Origin: Alcanivorax sp. 24
GTDB lineage: Bacteria; Pseudomonadota; Gammaproteobacteria; Pseudomonadales; Alcanivoracaceae
Length of the DNA: 64,000 nt
Reading direction: 5' to 3'
Assembly (NCBI RefSeq): GCF_004360225.1
Contig: NZ_SNUA01000003.1
Location: forward strand, 355,934 to 419,933
Under the pieces are notes generated by a model. The model was not told the origin of the DNA. It ran no database searches and saw only the letters and a program-made list of their open reading frames with translations. This document shows positions 63,909 through 64,000 of this stretch, piece by piece (the first letter of the stretch is position 1; every line of letters begins with the position of its first letter). The position numbers were made by a program, and so were the translations under genes.

Positions 63909-64000
63909 TTAAAAGAGCTTTGCGGGGCAATATTCTTGTTGCTGCTTCATCAGGGCGAAGGCGGTGCGGGCGATCTTCCGGGCCAGGATGACCAAGGCTT
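63909..64000 (-). CDS. IS110-family transposase, C-terminal end (continues outside window)
   Basis: The minus-strand frame entering from the window edge reads ALVILARKIARTAFALMKQQ and then QEYCPAKLF, ending at TAA 63911-63909. The ARK.ARTA.AL pattern is the usual C-terminus of IS110/IS1111 transposases. Only 30 residues are visible. The element end probably lies between 63886 and 63909. Confidence 0.75.
   Translation of the reverse strand, partial: ALVILARKIARTAFALMKQQQEYCPAKLF

Overview
The window reads as a chromosomal segment of a GC-rich gammaproteobacterium. The best guess is an Alcanivorax-type or otherwise Pseudomonas-related marine heterotroph. Supporting points are a liuRABCD leucine/isovalerate cluster, an acyl-CoA-binding protein, many lipid and ester enzymes, the order gltX / tRNA-Ala / tRNA-Glu, and REP palindromes of the Pseudomonas style. 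The genus is inferred, not proven. No prophage, integron, plasmid origin or CRISPR array was seen.

Layout. 1-2.9 kb: end of an MFS exporter, a TetR repressor, a hotdog thioesterase and a LysR regulator. 3-5.2 kb: an exported sulfatase with tandem terminators, then a gene-free stretch filled by two palindromic elements. 5.2-9.6 kb: a minus-strand run of glycosyltransferase, deacetylase-like protein, flippase-like membrane protein and an alpha/beta-hydrolase lipoprotein. 9.8-16 kb: mtfA, two membrane proteins, a DMT transporter and a fused SecDF. 16-20 kb: acyl-CoA-binding protein, a membrane GAF sensor and a Fur-boxed TonB receptor. 20.3-29.4 kb: acyltransferase, thioesterase, hrpB, LysR, a methyltransferase, two decayed genes, a GMC oxidoreductase and a ribbon-helix-helix protein. 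29.6-34.5 kb: an Lgt-like membrane protein facing a bolA-trhO-modABC run. 34.6-41.9 kb: esterase, phasin-like protein, mdh, CBS protein, rraA, an NAD(P)-binding protein and a hybrid histidine kinase. 42-50.3 kb: liuR-liuA-liuB-liuC-liuD followed by acetoacetyl-CoA synthetase. 50.3-55 kb: a secreted protein, a thioesterase, a lipoprotein and a GMC oxidoreductase with a Tat-anchored partner. 55-61.3 kb: the SOS mutasome genes imuA, imuB and dnaE2, with an unrelated minus-strand gene between imuB and dnaE2. 61.3-64 kb: palindromic elements, two tRNAs, gltX, a 15-copy heptamer array and the end of an IS110-type transposase.

How the genes work together. LiuA, LiuB/LiuD and LiuC carry isovaleryl-CoA to HMG-CoA, and the adjacent acetoacetyl-CoA synthetase reclaims the acetoacetate formed later; HMG-CoA lyase (liuE) is not in the window. 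ImuA, ImuB and DnaE2 form an inducible translesion polymerase under a LexA box. ModABC imports molybdate, apparently in one transcript with BolA and TrhO.

The most unusual content lies between genes. At least five families of palindromic repeats occur: a ~100-bp family whose flanks and loop are conserved while its 25-27-bp stems differ but stay complementary; a 'cacgcaacacgc' family at six sites, two inside the liu operon; a 'gtttcagagctcg' family at two sites; REP/BIME elements; and a 141-bp MITE-like element. All of this was read by eye. Family-level calls rest on motifs, not on database searches.
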